Below the pieces are notes generated by a model. That model ran no database searches. It was not told the origin of the DNA and was given only the letters and a program-made list of their open reading frames with translations. A program made the position numbers and the translations under genes. 64,000 nt of DNA from Choristoneura fumiferana (lineage: Eukaryota > Arthropoda > Insecta > Lepidoptera > Tortricidae). This document shows, one piece after another, positions 53,001 to 64,000 of the stretch. The DNA lies in NCBI RefSeq assembly GCF_025370935.1, contig NC_133500.1, positions 442,740-506,739 of the forward strand. The letters are read 5' to 3'. Positions within the stretch are counted from its first letter, which is position 1. Every line of letters begins with the position of its first letter.

Positions 53001-56000
53001 GCGCGTCCCACGGGATCACGTGGAACGAGAGCGGCGCGCCCGCGATCGCCTCCACTAACATCATGTTGTTGCACTGGAATAATAGGGAATATGCATGGAA
53101 CACAAATTTTCCCAAAAATTTTAACTTATGTAATAGAAAACCGGAAAATAAAACAAATGACGAAAAAATTAAATATTTAATAATAAGAATAAGAATAAAA
53201 AATCAGATAATTAACAGATTGAAACATTATTTCAATAGTGAAGGACGAACCATGTTTGTAAAATTTTGTGAACACCAACAAATGTTTTCTAATTTATGAG
53301 TGGCAACACTGTCGCTCTCTTGCTTCAGTTCCGACTCTGCGCAATTACGTTTTTTCCGAATTAAATATATTTTAATATAAAAAAAGCCTTTTTCTGAACA
53401 TTAAAATCAATGCGATAAAACCTAAACATACTCTACATGATGGTCCTTCAAACCGGATCCATTTCCCATACATTTTAATATAAAAGTCTTTTCCTGAACA
53501 TTAAAATGAGTACCATAAAACCTTAACATACTCTACACGTCAACATGTATTTTTTTTAATCGAAAGTAAATAAGTTTTATCGTTTTACAACTAACTCATG
53601 TGGCCCCCGTTTTCTTGGGTAGAATACGTCAAAGGAACATACCATGATATGCGACTTGTAAGCCAGAATGCCGTCCTCCCGGTTCTTGGTTACGAGCAGC
53701 ATCTTGTCGAAGAGAAAGGCGTGCCGCATCGCCTTAGCACCGAATACTCTGCGAAATAGTAACTACTTATAGTAAAATTTCAAGTCGAAGCTATTAACCG
53801 TTGAGGAGTTCCGTCCAGCGGACACGATCCTGACCAAACCATCAGAATTCCGCTACCAAATTAATGTATTATCACAGGACTTTTATAAGTATGCCAAATT
53901 TCAGGTCAATCCGAAAACAGGAAGTGGGTCAAAATGAACTCACAAGATTTGACCCAACAACAACAAACAGCCAAGTTAAATAAAAGCTTGAAATAATAAA
54001 ACAGAACAGATGAAATTGAGCCAATAGCTAAGTGGTCAAGTGACATAACACCTACAACTATGTTAGTTACTTACTCTAAATTAAGTAATTATTTTTTATG
54101 TAATAAGAGGTAATACCTGAATGTCCCTTCGGCACACAACTCTCCGTAGGTGGTCAAATCGGGTCCGGTCCAGCCGTACAGGAGCGATTGGATCTCCTGG
54201 AATATAAAACGTACTTATCATAAATAAAACCATCACTGATAATTACTGGCGTTTCTAGTTGGTTCCCCAGCGGGAGACCGGCCAGGCTCAGTAAGTAAGC
54301 CCGCGTAAGGCTCAGTAAGTAAGCCCGCGTAAGGGTCAGTAAGTAAGCCTGCCAGGCGCAGTAAATAAACCTGTCAGACTCAGTAAGTAAGCTTGCCAGG
54401 CGCAGTAAGTAAACCTGTCAGACTCAGTAAGTAAGCCTGCCAGGCGCAGTAAGTAAACCTGTCAGACTCAGTAAGTAAGCCTGCCAGGCGCATTAAGTAA
54501 ACCTGTCAGGCTCAGTAAGTAAGCCTGCCAGGCTCGGTAAGTAAGCCCGTAAGGCTCAATAAGTAAGCCTGTCAGACTCAGCAAGTAAGCCTACCAGGCT
54601 CAGTAAATAGCCAGAACTGTAATTGCGTAAAAAATTTAAGCAACCCATTGGAAATCAAGTTGTTACGGAGCAAAGATGCATATACATATAAAGCAAAGAT
54701 ATAGCCCGATTTAGGAACTGCACTCCTCACCTGTACTCTGACGGCGTGCTCGTGGCGGCGTTTCATGTCATCGATGTGCTGCGCGATGCCTGTCATCTGC
54801 AGCAAGGCGTATTCCGTCTCGGGGGTCGCGCACTGCTTCACCACATTCTGGAAACACCGGGGACACATGCCAATAACAGTGAAACCTGAAGAATCTGGAA
54901 TTCCATGGGGCCACAAAGTTTTCAGAACTTATAGCCAGTTTCATTTTTTTCCTCCACAGAAAACCTACTTTGTATAATTTTTCTTCTGTTACCACCACTT
55001 TTGGAATCGTAAACAAAATATTTTTCTTTCATTGGAGCTAGAGACTTAAAATTACTTAGGACTTAACATTTGGCAGACCTTGGAAGAGAAAGAAAGATTT
55101 TTTTTATTCGGCATAATTATAAACAAAGCAACAAGTTAAAAACAACAACGTACATAATAACGTACTTATTACTTAAAGCTAAAAGGGTTGGCAGCTGCCA
55201 TGTTGAGATACGAGACCACAGTACTGATCTGATCTGATCATATATTGTAATCTTTTCTGAGTTCAAAACTATTCACAGAATGCGGTCCTCATATTTTGCA
55301 CAGCACTCAACTCCCTCCAGCTCCCTTTCTAAGTAAAGCTCGATGTCAATCAAATACAAAAACAAACATTATCCTTACCTGCAGCAACAAATGGTACTTC
55401 AATATCCTCTGCACTGGCTTCAACAGGTAGCTCGCGAGTGGTAGCGGATGCCCCAACGCCAGCTGCCTCTCTCTGAACTCTCTGGCACTATGCGGCTTGC
55501 TGGCGAGGACTGCCAAGCACGCCATGGTGCGGGGATAGCCGGTGCAGTAGGAAGTGTAGACGGAGAAGCCGGTGGTGTTGTTGACGAAGCAACGGGCGAT
55601 GCAGGAGGCGTCCAGGCGGCAGGAGTTCAGCTCTTCGCAAAGGGATCTGAAACGTAAGACAGCGGTGATGCTTTTGACATATTTGCTACGGGATGTAGAC
55701 CGTAATTATCTTGTAATGAGCTCACGATATTTCGCTGCATCTTCCAGCGCTTGATCACTGGTAGTTTTTATTCACAATCTATCTACACAGTCTACTCAGA
55801 TGCTTTATTGACTAACGCACTCAGAAACACAATCGTTTTCACCACTTCTTTCTGTCACACTATGTTTGATGAGGATAGAAAAAGATAATAAATACTATCG
55901 AGAGAGCTCCCGCGTTAGACAATACGGACTCGGGACAGGACAATCCATCTGCCCATGAACATGATGCTGCGTTCATCATTAAAAACTGCACGTGTCTAAG

Positions 56001-59000
56001 TTTTGAGAATTGAACGCTGGCGTCGACAGAGATCGTATCGGGATTGTTGTTTGTTACTAAACTTTAAAATATTGTCACGAAGACACAACTTACAGAAATG
56101 TCTAAAGCCAGCAAGAAAATTTGTGCAAGTTGCATTACATATTGCAACGCTTGATTGGCCACTACAAACTCGTTGGCTTTATGGTCTCGCAATGTAATGC
56201 GACTTACACGATTTTTCTTGAAGGTCTAAACCAGGCTTAATGCTTGTACTTCTACGATTTTTCATTCTAAACCGTGCTTTAGAGCGCCTATAATTTTTTT
56301 TAAACTACCCGAGTTTGGTTGTAAAACTATAATTTCTCTGTCTAGTGATATAAGGTTATTAATCCCTCACTATATCTCTAATAGCGTCCACAAACATCCC
56401 GTTTAGCAATCGTAAAGTAATCATACAGCTAACTCTGTTTACGTTCGCGGTAATATTATCACGAGTGTCGTAAGAACTGCTATTAAAGCCACCTACGTGG
56501 ATGATGGTGTAATGTTAACCTTAAAGGCTTACGGTTGTAGGGAGACTGTTTTGTTTGGTGTCTAAGGAAGTCTGGCCAAACTTGGTATTCTGGGCTCCTA
56601 TTGGATGCTTAGATACGAGTAGTTTAAGCGAGTAGTATCCGACCAAAATGTTGGTTATGGTCAGTTTCAGCGTTACAGAATGCCGGTAGCCGATATACTG
56701 ACGCTTGAAATAACCATTTTCAAATTAACTAAAGTACCTACTTAGAAAAATTACGAAAATAAAATGTTGACTAATTTAACCTGTGTATTCAACATGCACT
56801 AGTTTGGTTATTACCTGTAATTAATACCTTTAAATTATATTATATTTAAATTTTCTTGCTGCCGCACTTTAGGTTCAAGAAACTAGGTAACAAAGAGCGA
56901 AGCGAGGAGGAGTATAAGGTACAACTGCAATCACGTTAAGTAGTTAATTTAGTACCTGAATAGATATTTATTCAATGAGGGCTATCGCGTATGAACTCGC
57001 CACTAGAGGCGCTAGTGTAGCGTGAGGTCTCCGAAATGTCAAATCTCGCTACATTAGAATAATTTGTGAATATTTTGCAATATCTGAAATTAATTATGGC
57101 AAATATGCGTTCCGGGCTATGATGTTGTGTTTTGAGACAGTTTTGTCTTTCGGAAACCATTGACCTCCCTTTTTTCCGAACAAAACGAGGACTTTGCACA
57201 CTGTGGCATGCTCGAATTTTTATGGTACGGTTTTAAGGTGTATTAAATATGATTTTAATCTAAACTTGTTTTCACGCCCGTAATAACAGACTTTGAAAGC
57301 ATACTTAAAACCTCACGCAACAGTGCGTCTAGTGAGACAAAAAAACGATAGCCTCATTGCATTATTTCGTGCATAATTGCACATAAATGATGACCTGGTT
57401 GGGGCGTCACAATTGTAACTGAATTTACGTTCAAATGTTGATATTATTTATTATTATTAACCTTCGGGTTTTATTTATTATTAGTCTTTGGGTTTTTTTT
57501 GCTTTGGGTCTACGAATACTTAATGTACTTTTAGGATGTTAAACTTTCGGTTAAATAAATAATGTGAAATTCTGTCTTTTGAACTTCGGTATTATGGTAC
57601 CCAAACAACTCGGCTACCACGGCTACAACTGCAGTAATAAACAAATACTTATCGTGTCATGCACAAGAAGGAATATATCTTAGTCAATTGTCATGGCTGT
57701 ACGAAGTGAGAGGTGCTAAGTCAAGCTTCTACATAGTATATACGCAAATCGGCGACCCAAATACTGAATAGCTTACGCAATCGTGATTTATACTGGCCAC
57801 CATCAAAACAATCGCATTAGTTCATGACTCATTAATATAAACTATCAATTCTAGATGCCTGATTATCTAGCAAATTATTCATGTAATATAATAAGGTGTT
57901 ATTAAATAACTGAAAACCTGCAAGTAATATTCAATCTTTCTTTAATTTAAATAAAATCATTCAGTAGGACGAAAGACTCGATGACAAACATGGTTTATAA
58001 GGAACCCTAAACGAGACAGCTGTCCGGGAAACCCTCCTTCCCGACATTAAAAGGGGGAATGAACAATAAGAATATTTTGTGTCGAGGAAATGCTTGCAAT
58101 ACATTTTGCTATAGGAACGTAAGTGCAACTGATGTTTTTTTTAAGGTTTCAGATAGTTTTCGTAGTTAATAGCTAAAACACGGCGACAGACGAAATGATG
58201 TCGATGCTACAAGTAAAATAGAAGTATTACAGAGGTTAATAAAGTTGTCTGTCTTAGTATAGGCAAAACGATAACTTATAAACGATAACCTTCTGAAGTC
58301 GGATATAAAAATATCTTAAACTTTCTTATTTCAAGCTTCGTTTCCAGGTTGCTGGTAATATGACCCTTTTGTGGTCGTTCACCATTTTATTTTAGCAGAT
58401 ACGCCAGGATAAGATGGATGGCCTAACATCTGGTAGCATGGTGTACGATTATTTTGCTCTGAGGATGAACTCTGGTTGAGTTCGAAACGGGCAGTGTCGT
58501 GCGGTGGTGATAGCTGGGTTTGTGTGTGTTCTACAATGTGGAGGTGGAGGAGTTGCATAGACATATTATAGCTATCATAAGGTCGGCAGTGAGGATAGTA
58601 AATATTTAATCATCATCATCATATCAGCCATAGGACGTCCACTATTGGACATAGGTGTCCCCCAGAGACCTCCAGTTGCATCGGTTGGAAGCGGCTTGCA
58701 TTGCCCCGCGACTTTAACCAGATCATCCGTCCATCTCGTTGGTGGACGTCCTAGTTACGCTGCGCTTGCCGATCCACGGTCTCCGCTGGAGAACCTTCCG
58801 GCCCCAACGGCCATCTGTTCTCCGTGCTATATGCCCTGCCCATTGCCACTTGAACGAGCTAATTCGCTTGGCTATGTCGGTGACCCTTGTTCTTCTACGT
58901 ATCGTACGTACGTAGTAAATATTTGTAGTTTATTAAAGATGGATCCTTTTAAGGTATAATTCGGTCACGGAACCTACAGTGCAGTTTATCGGACACGCAT

Positions 59001-59630
59001 TTTACAAGCGCTGCCACCCCCGACGTGCCCTCGCTATCGCACCCCCGCAGGAGGGTGCATTCTGACGCAGTTATATGTTGACGGTATTTTGACTAATTTG
59101 GCACTTTGAAGGAAGAGATTTTTTTTATTACAAACTAGCTTTTATCTTTTATAAAATAATGTCAAATGATATACGTAATATGGATATGACTACAATTGAT
59201 TAAAAAAAAGAATATTGTTACATAGCATATTGAAGGAAACTCACATAAAGTACAATTGAAAACGTCAATGTAATTGAAAATCTCTGACACGTAATAGATA
59301 TAAACAGTTTATAATCTCAAGAGGTGACAATTTACGTGGCCAGTACTTTCTTAACGTACAAAATATGTAAGTACTGATGATGACAAAAACTGTATATATT
59401 TTTTTACATAAATATTATCCAAAATGTTATGAAAGTCCTTTCCATTTAACGCTTTCGTCACCATATTGCATTCATCGGCCGCCCATTGCTCTTTGCGTAA
59501 AAGGTGGAGGTGAAGGGATGATTAAAATTATTTACCTGTTAAATTCATAGATGTGTTCGATGTTGTTGAACAACTCGGACAACTCGTTTTCGGAGAACGC
59601 CGCGTCGCGCCGCCACTCGTGCAAGTAACC
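47027..59630 (-). CDS. PLEKHG-type Rho guanine-nucleotide exchange factor (5' end missing)
   Basis: Exons (minus): 59536-59630, 55379-55646, 54731-54847, 54117-54196, 53643-53748, 52930-53073, 52245-52314, 47027-51480. All phases fit; 1777 residues are visible. Residues 1-160 are the C-terminal two thirds of a DH (RhoGEF) domain, with the conserved third region LASYLLKPVQRILKYHLLLQ and the closing HIDDMKRRHEHAVRVQEIQS. Residues about 172-272 are the PH domain (FLFDKMLLVTKNRED, closing on the Trp of KREWTLLLKR). The motifs MKRRHEHAVRVQEIQSLL and GPDLTTYGEL are those of the PLEKHG1-4 group. Such proteins load GTP on Rho-family GTPases at the membrane and cytoskeleton. The single 4.45-kb last exon codes for about 1480 polar, largely disordered residues with an unusual cysteine cluster (about 359-432), a short Gln-rich coil (LLQNREFQKLLKKQQQ) and a proline motif (APPVPIKPK). 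The first part of the DH domain and the N-terminus are beyond 64000. Confidence 0.92.
52018..52186. repeat. Palindromic MITE flanked by TTAA
   Basis: The left arm aacacacacagacgacgggt gcgggtcgtg is mirrored at the right (cacgacccgcacccgtcgtc tgtgtgtgtt), and the pairing continues through gcgacgggcgtatttacatggcg. TTAA sits at both borders (52014-52017 and 52187-52190), the target sequence of piggyBac-type transposition. 169 bp, intronic, between RhoGEF exons 52245-52314 and 47027-51480. Confidence 0.8.
52421..52550 (+). mobile_element. LINE-type 3' end repeat with (GAT)n tail
   Basis: gaagttctcaatccgcactg, ggcccgcgtgggaactacgg, gaggaggcctgtggccagca, gtgggacgtatataagctga, then (gat)n. Sense-oriented relative of 27683-27910. 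Confidence 0.65.
52616..52739. repeat. Short TTAA-flanked MITE
   Basis: 124 bp. The left end ccctttgaccgccacgg mirrors the right end ccgtggcggttaaaagg with two mismatches, and TTAA duplications are exact (52612-52615 and 52740-52743). PiggyBac-type target; no coding capacity. It lies in the RhoGEF intron between 52930 and 52314. Confidence 0.8.
53370..53545. repeat. Two-copy direct duplication of about 65 bp, period about 104
   Basis: ttttaatataaaaaaagcct...cattaaaat...gataaaacctaaacatactc is repeated about 104 bp later as ttttaatataaaagtctttt...cattaaaat...cataaaaccttaacatactc. It lies in the RhoGEF intron between 53643 and 53073. Confidence 0.7.
54282..54610. repeat. 22-bp minisatellite, about 15 units
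   Basis: Tandem units of the form cctgccaggcgcagtaagta with small changes (cctgtcagactcagtaagta). The first two or three units have ccgcgtaagg instead. In the middle, two unit types alternate, giving a 44-bp higher-order period. It lies in the RhoGEF intron between exons 54731-54847 and 54117-54196, about 85 bp from the latter. Confidence 0.92.
56106..56237. repeat. PIF/Harbinger-like MITE, intact copy
   Basis: 132 bp with TAA on both sides (56103-56105, 56238-56240). The inner ends caagaaaatttgtgcaagtt gcattaca and tgtaatgcgacttacacgat ttttcttg are inverted. Same family as 16856-17771. Intronic in the RhoGEF gene. Confidence 0.8.
56973..57359. repeat. Nonautonomous TIR element, caatgagggctatcg family
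   Basis: The left end caatgagggctatcgcgtat, with gccactagaggcgctagtg just inside, is mirrored by cgcaacagtgcgtctagtga g...aacgatagcctcattg at the right. 387 bp, no transposase. Target duplication not certain. Intronic in the RhoGEF gene. Confidence 0.65.
58395..58560 (-). repeat. Dispersed repeat, cctccacctccacgctttaag family (inverted copy)
   Basis: Reverse-oriented partner of 42735-42905, sharing gttcgaaac, ctctggttgagtt, ggtggtgata and ggaggtggaggagttg. Confidence 0.65.
58606..58905 (-). mobile_element. 5'-truncated LINE, pol C-terminus and (GAT)n tail
   Basis: On the minus strand the frame reads FKWQWAGHIARRTDGRWGRK, then VLQRRPWIGKRSVTRTSTN, and continues to WGTPMSNSGRPMAD with small breaks, ending in (GAT)n. 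W-A-G-H-I-A-R-R-x-D-x-R-W is a hallmark of many insect LINE polymerase C-termini. Intronic in the RhoGEF gene. Confidence 0.75.
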
Positions 59631-59754
59631 CTGAAACGAAATAGATATATAATGAGGGCTTTTGGTTAGCTATATCACTAGATGGCGTTAGTATCGAGAA
59701 GTCCATTTGAAGTTACGATATCACTTGCGATTGACTCATTTAGTTTTTTAACCA

Positions 59755-59833
59755 ATCATCATCATCATCATCATCATCCCAGCCTATATACGTCCCACTG
59801 CTGGGCACAGGCCTCCTCTCAGAACAAGAGGAT
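59755..59833 (-). mobile_element. LINE-type 3' end fragment with (ATC)n
   Basis: (atc)n followed by ccagcctatatacgtcccac tgctgggcacaggcctcctc. Third copy of the family at 27683-27910. It is 125 bp upstream of the first visible RhoGEF exon. Confidence 0.65.
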
Positions 59834-60656
59834 TTAACCAATGTCACCACACAAATGTCAAAGTTTTCAACCGGTACACTGAATACTAGGGGCAACAATA
59901 GCCTATCACAGAAAACATCATTGCTGAGATCGTCTTAGATTCTTAAAGAATTATTTAAAGCGTAATCGACAAATTTCGCTGACTTGAATCATTTCTTAAA
60001 TTATGATTGTTTTTTGTGAGTCTTTAGGTATTTTTTCCTAAATTCGTAAATTCACCGCACCTCAAAAAGTCAAAAGGTCTGTTTAGACCGTTACGAGTAT
60101 TCCTAGACACCAGTGGTCCAGGTACTTGCCCTAGCTGGCACAACTCAAATTTACACCTTGATTATTAAGATTTTAGTACCTACTCTAAATCTTTATAAAC
60201 ATGGCGGAAAAGAATTGTGGTGCCTTAAACCCTTTAGTTAGCGCATTTTACCTTACAGAAACATTATTTTATTTAAAAAGAGAAACAAAACTGCATTCAA
60301 ATATTTTCTAAAATTCGCTTGTGTCGCCCAGGAATGTAACCAGTTAAAATTTTTAAAAAATAAACTCTTTTATTATATACCTAATCGTAAGAATTATTGT
60401 TAAGGATAAACATTTGATCTTAGAAATAATGAAAAAAAAACGTGAAATCTGATATTCATTTTACTAAACGCAACAGTTGTTAATGGAGAAATGACTATCA
60501 TTTTTTTATTCACCTAATTAAATAATTTATAATACCTACCTATTAGAACATTCTTGAAAAGGAGCTCTAAGTAATCGATTTTGATCTTTGCAGAGAGTAA
60601 AGACACGTTCGAATAGATGTTTTACAATAACAAATGCATAATCTTCAAATATATAC

Positions 60657-61022
60657 CGGGTGTGGCCTGTAATATGAGCAAATATTTAAAACATAGATCA
60701 TACTCGTTAAAATGAATAACATCAGCTCAGCGACTTTTAAAAATAATTAGCTTTTTAAATTTTTATTACACTAAAGTTTATTCGAAGAAGCAATGTAAAG
60801 CAAAATGCTTGATGTTTGTAGCATGACAGGCGACGTCAGCTGTGTTCAGGATGGCGTACACTGATAGCAATATTTAATTTTTATGAAAAAAGGAAAATCC
60901 AAAGGCTCCATTCTTTTTAAAAGTCGCTGAACTAATGTTGTTCAGTTTGACGAGTACGATCTATGTTTTAATAATGCACCGTGATATTTAATAAAAAAAA
61001 TGCTCGTATTGGTCACACCCGG
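60657..61022. repeat. TA-flanked TIR element, ccgggtgtggcc family
   Basis: 366 bp. The left end ccgggtgtggcctgtaatat mirrors the right ttggtcacacccgg, and inner blocks (aaacatagatcatactcgtt against gagtacgatctatgttt; cagcgacttttaaaaa against tttttaaaagtcgctga) are also inverted, so most of the element can fold. TA at both borders. No transposase. Confidence 0.75.
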
Positions 61023-61639
61023 TATGAGAATCCTAGAATTAAACCAAGTTCCTTGAAACATATTTCCCACAATACTCAATTTCACGCAACAAACTAGGAA
61101 TTATAACCCTCAAGAAATAATATACCTATAGGCTTAGTTTAAAAAATAGTTTTCTCCACCACATCATAAAGCGCATATTGCATTCAGAACGGGAGCGAAT
61201 AACGCCTGTTTTAATGCAAAAGCATAAACCACAGAACTGGGGTTACTACACTTTGACAATGCGTAACAAAATTGTACTTTCAACCACAATAATCTTAAGT
61301 CACAAATGTATGCAAGCTGAATTCAACCCTATAAAGTTTGAAATACGAGTTGTGTAGATTGAACAGTTTTTGTAAAATTATAAGGAAGAATTGGCGAAGT
61401 CAGTAAAACGGAGAAATTGTACGTACACGGTTTGGTACGCGGTTTGGCGATAAACGGTATGAGTCAGAAAACTGTATATGAGTTGTATTAACACTTATAT
61501 ACATTTCGCTAGCGTATTATAAGAACATACAGTCGTAGTTAAAATACCACAAACAGAACTTATCACGCTAAACACACGAGTAATATTACTATGAGACTAT
61601 GAGAAAACTCACGAAAGTTTAAACCATATAACCAGAGAG

Positions 61640-61880
61640 TGCATGAGGCACGCCGAGGGGATAACCGCTGGCCCATAGAGTGCTGGTGTGGAGACCACGG
61701 ACCACAAGAAGAAGTGTAGGCAGACCCCAGCTGAGATGGTCTGATGATATAAAGAGCTACGCCGGACTGTACTGGCTCAGGAAGACGGAGAATAGGACGG
61801 AGTGGAGGAGATTAGGAGAGGGCTACATCCAGCAGTGGATAGATAAAGCCTGAAAAGAAGAAAGAAGAAGAACCAGAGAG
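61640..61880 (+). mobile_element. 5'-truncated LINE, pol C-terminus
   Basis: A frame with GRPQLRWSDDIKSYAGLYWL, then RTEWRRLGEGYIQQWIDKA and a stop, followed by an (gaa)n-like tail. It is the closing segment of an insect LINE polymerase with relatively little decay. Confidence 0.75.
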
Positions 61881-62105
61881 TGGAATTTTCATTGCATTTT
61901 TGCCCTGTAGTAGCGACTTCTCACTTATCCACTTCCGACATACATACATATATCGATACACAACATAGAATATTAAAAGTAGAGGTAAGTAATAGGCGGC
62001 CTTAAGTTAAAGAGCGATCTCTTCCAATTAACTTTCGAGCGGTTGAAAATGTGCAATGAATGAATGGATAACAATTTCTAATTAAATAATTTTCATTCAG
62101 TTTTT

Positions 62106-62722
62106 AGGGTTCCGGAGCCAAAATGGCAAAATCGGAACCCTTATAGTTACGCCATGCCTGTCTGTCTGTCTGTCTGTCCGTCTGTCTGTCCGTCCGTCCG
62201 TCTGGGGCTTTGCTCAGGATCTATCAATGCTAGAAAGCTGTAATTTTGCACGGATATATATGTAAACTATGCCGACAAAATGGTAAATTAAAAAATTCTA
62301 AAACAATTTTTTTTAGTGGGGGTGATTTTTTTTTCTCATCCAACCCTATAGTGTGGGGTATTTTTGGAAAGGTTTTTAAAACCATTAGGGATTTGCTAAG
62401 ACGATTTTTCGATTCAGTGATGTGTTTGCGAAATATTCAACTTTAAAGTGCAAATTTTCATGAAAATCGAGCGCCCCCCCCCCCTCCTCTAAAATCTAAA
62501 CCGGTTGGTGGAAAAAATTGAAAAATTCAGGATGGTAGTAAGTAAGTATATCAAACTTTCAAGGAAAACTATAACGGCTAAGTTTGCTTGAGAATTATTA
62601 GTAGTTTAAGAGTAAATAGCAGCCTAAGGTATAAAATATACCTAAACTTGGAAGATTCCGTATAAAATACGAAATCCTTTGAAAAATATGACTTAATTTT
62701 AAACACGCTCTTAGCCGATTTT
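62106..62722 (+). repeat. Dispersed repeat with agggttccgtagcca ends, copy 2
   Basis: Begins agggttccggagccaaaatg like 43224 and shares tgtctgtctgtctgtccgtc (62154-62205), gctttgctcaggatctatca, gtgtggggtatttttgg and cctaaacttggaagattccg. The right terminus is shortened (aaacacgctcttagccg), so the mirrored ggaaccct end is lost. It retains an internal block (gatgtgtttgcgaaatattc) absent from copy 1. Confidence 0.75.
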
Positions 62723-64000
62723 TTTTTTCAATTTCTTCTATTGTAATATTAACAATAGAGTTTTCCAGTAATATCTCTATAAAAGAAATAGATGTTTTTT
62801 TTTCATATTTTCCGGTTTTAAACTAATTAATTCTTTTACAGTCAAGTATCCATTTGTATGCGGAAAGAGAACGCTTTACATAACATGATAAGTTTACGAC
62901 AATCTAATTTAAAGGTACAGTCGATAAGTGAGAAGTAACTCGCAGGTCAAAAAATGCCATGAAAATTTCGCTCTATGCTTATAACATACAGTCCAGCAAT
63001 CGCGTACCAGGGTAGGACCTTTTCATAATCTATTTCGCTATGATTTCTTTAGCAGATGTATGGTGGAAAAGTGATGATGATGTCCTCCATGTCGTGTCCG
63101 ACAAAGGCGAACCTTTAGGCTTGTTTATTATGTGCCCGAATATGGCTGGCAAAGCCAAACTTAGTCTTAAAGGTCCTATTACAGGGCGCGCAATGTAATT
63201 GACCACTATCATTATACGTGTAAGTGTAGGAAGGTCTCAGGCGAGTCTTTATAGTAAGACGTTTGGCATCCAGGTGTTCCAAGTAGTGCCAATTCGATTC
63301 GATATTAATACCGATTCACGGCACGCTCCGCACAAAGCAATTAGCTAACACGGACTAATTAATGCTGGCCGCACGCTTAACCCAAATAGCCTTTCCTCTG
63401 TCCCTTTCACGGGTCTCTTTAGAAAGAGAAACTAAAATCCTAACCTATAAGGCACGGATACTTAACTACGCTAGTTTTACTTAGTGCTAACGAATTTCAC
63501 AGTTTTTACCTCGTACCCTCGTCTTATACCGGGTGATAGAAAGAAATGGTGATAACGCTGTGATTTCAAGTGTGTTTGACAAAAAGGGCTCTGTGTGCCA
63601 TACAGCCAGCGGAAGTCGTCTGTGATCTTTAACGTAGGTAGGTACGTATTAATAAACATACCTAAATTGATACATTCTAAACGAGCCGCTACGATACCTA
63701 ATGAAATAAAATTAAATAAATTAGTAAATATGCTTTAGTTAGACATTGTAAAATTAGTCGTGTAAACCCGCGGGAACTATGCAATTTTCCGGGATAAATA
63801 CTATCCTATGTCCTTCCCCGGGACTTGAACTACCTATACCGAATTTCATTTAAATCGGTTCAGCAGTTTAGACGTGATGAGGTAACAAACAATCAAGTAT
63901 CAAGTAGTGGTAATGTGCAGTAACATGTCTAATCAGGTAGGTACATATTTAAAGCTGTGTTTCCATCAGACATGTGTGAGGCATGCGTTTTTTATAAACT
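62723..64000. other. No gene seen; repeat remnants
   Basis: Probably intron or 5' flank of the RhoGEF gene. 63745-63895 resembles the tail of the common gcccgcgg repeat (cctataccgaatttcattta, aatcggttcagcagtttaga). No exon for the missing start of the DH domain was found. Confidence 0.5.

Larger units (their letters stand above)
55647..59535 (-). other. Large RhoGEF intron
   Basis: 3.9 kb between the first two visible exons of the RhoGEF gene. It contains the MITEs at 56106-56237 and 56973-57359, the repeat at 58395-58560 and a LINE 3' end at 58606-58905. No other coding sequence recognised. Confidence 0.7.

Noticed and set aside
54282..54610. CRISPR array
   Set aside because: Units are head-to-tail without unique spacers, in a eukaryotic intron; it is a minisatellite.
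54578..54916. A 112-codon independent minus-strand gene
   Set aside because: Its middle is RhoGEF exon 54731-54847; both ends are intron read-through.
63030..63212. A minus-strand 60-codon ORF as the missing 5' DH exon of the RhoGEF
   Set aside because: The translation lacks the conserved first DH region and its borders are not splice sites in the required phase.

Overview
The window reads as nuclear DNA of a moth or butterfly (Lepidoptera). Genes are split by short GT-AG introns, intergenic and intronic DNA is AT-rich, and the repeats are types I associate with lepidopteran genomes: tRNA-derived SINE fragments, 5'-truncated LINE ends with short tandem tails, palindromic MITEs and a BEL/Pao retrotransposon. 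No species can be named from the sequence. A run of 100 N (167-266) marks an assembly gap.

Layout. 29-166 is one plus-strand exon of a ZC2HC1 (C2HC zinc finger) homologue, cut by the gap. 300-6000 is repeat-rich with no gene. 6006-15709 is a BEL/Pao LTR retrotransposon with near-identical 685-bp LTRs and gag-pol broken by two frameshifts. 15.9-17.8 kb is a cluster of MITEs, one of them split by a LINE insertion. 18077-18808 (minus) is a complete two-exon CRIPT gene. 20393-25399 (minus) is a four-exon gene for a predicted secreted, Lys/Asn/Ser-rich protein of 1034 residues that I do not recognise. 26693-40388 (minus) is an SDCCAG8-like centrosomal coiled-coil gene with 13 shared exons and three possible 3' ends. 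47027-59630 (minus) is the 3' part of a PLEKHG-type Rho guanine-nucleotide exchange factor (DH-PH) with a 4.45-kb last exon; its 5' end lies beyond base 64000. 59.6-64 kb is intron or intergenic DNA with MITEs and LINE fragments.

The exon models were built by hand from reading-frame continuity, splice sites and phase. All internal junctions are phase-consistent, and each model gives a total length divisible by three. Nothing suggests the host genes form one pathway: they are neighbours on one strand with separate roles (ciliary/centrosomal scaffold, Rho signalling, a CRIPT zinc protein, a secreted protein). The most interesting points are the three phase-compatible 3' ends of SDCCAG8, each with its own poly(A) signal; the unrecognised secreted protein, whose only visible poly(A) signal lies in a hAT-like element; a cysteine cluster in the RhoGEF tail; and a cleanly readable nested transposon insertion.
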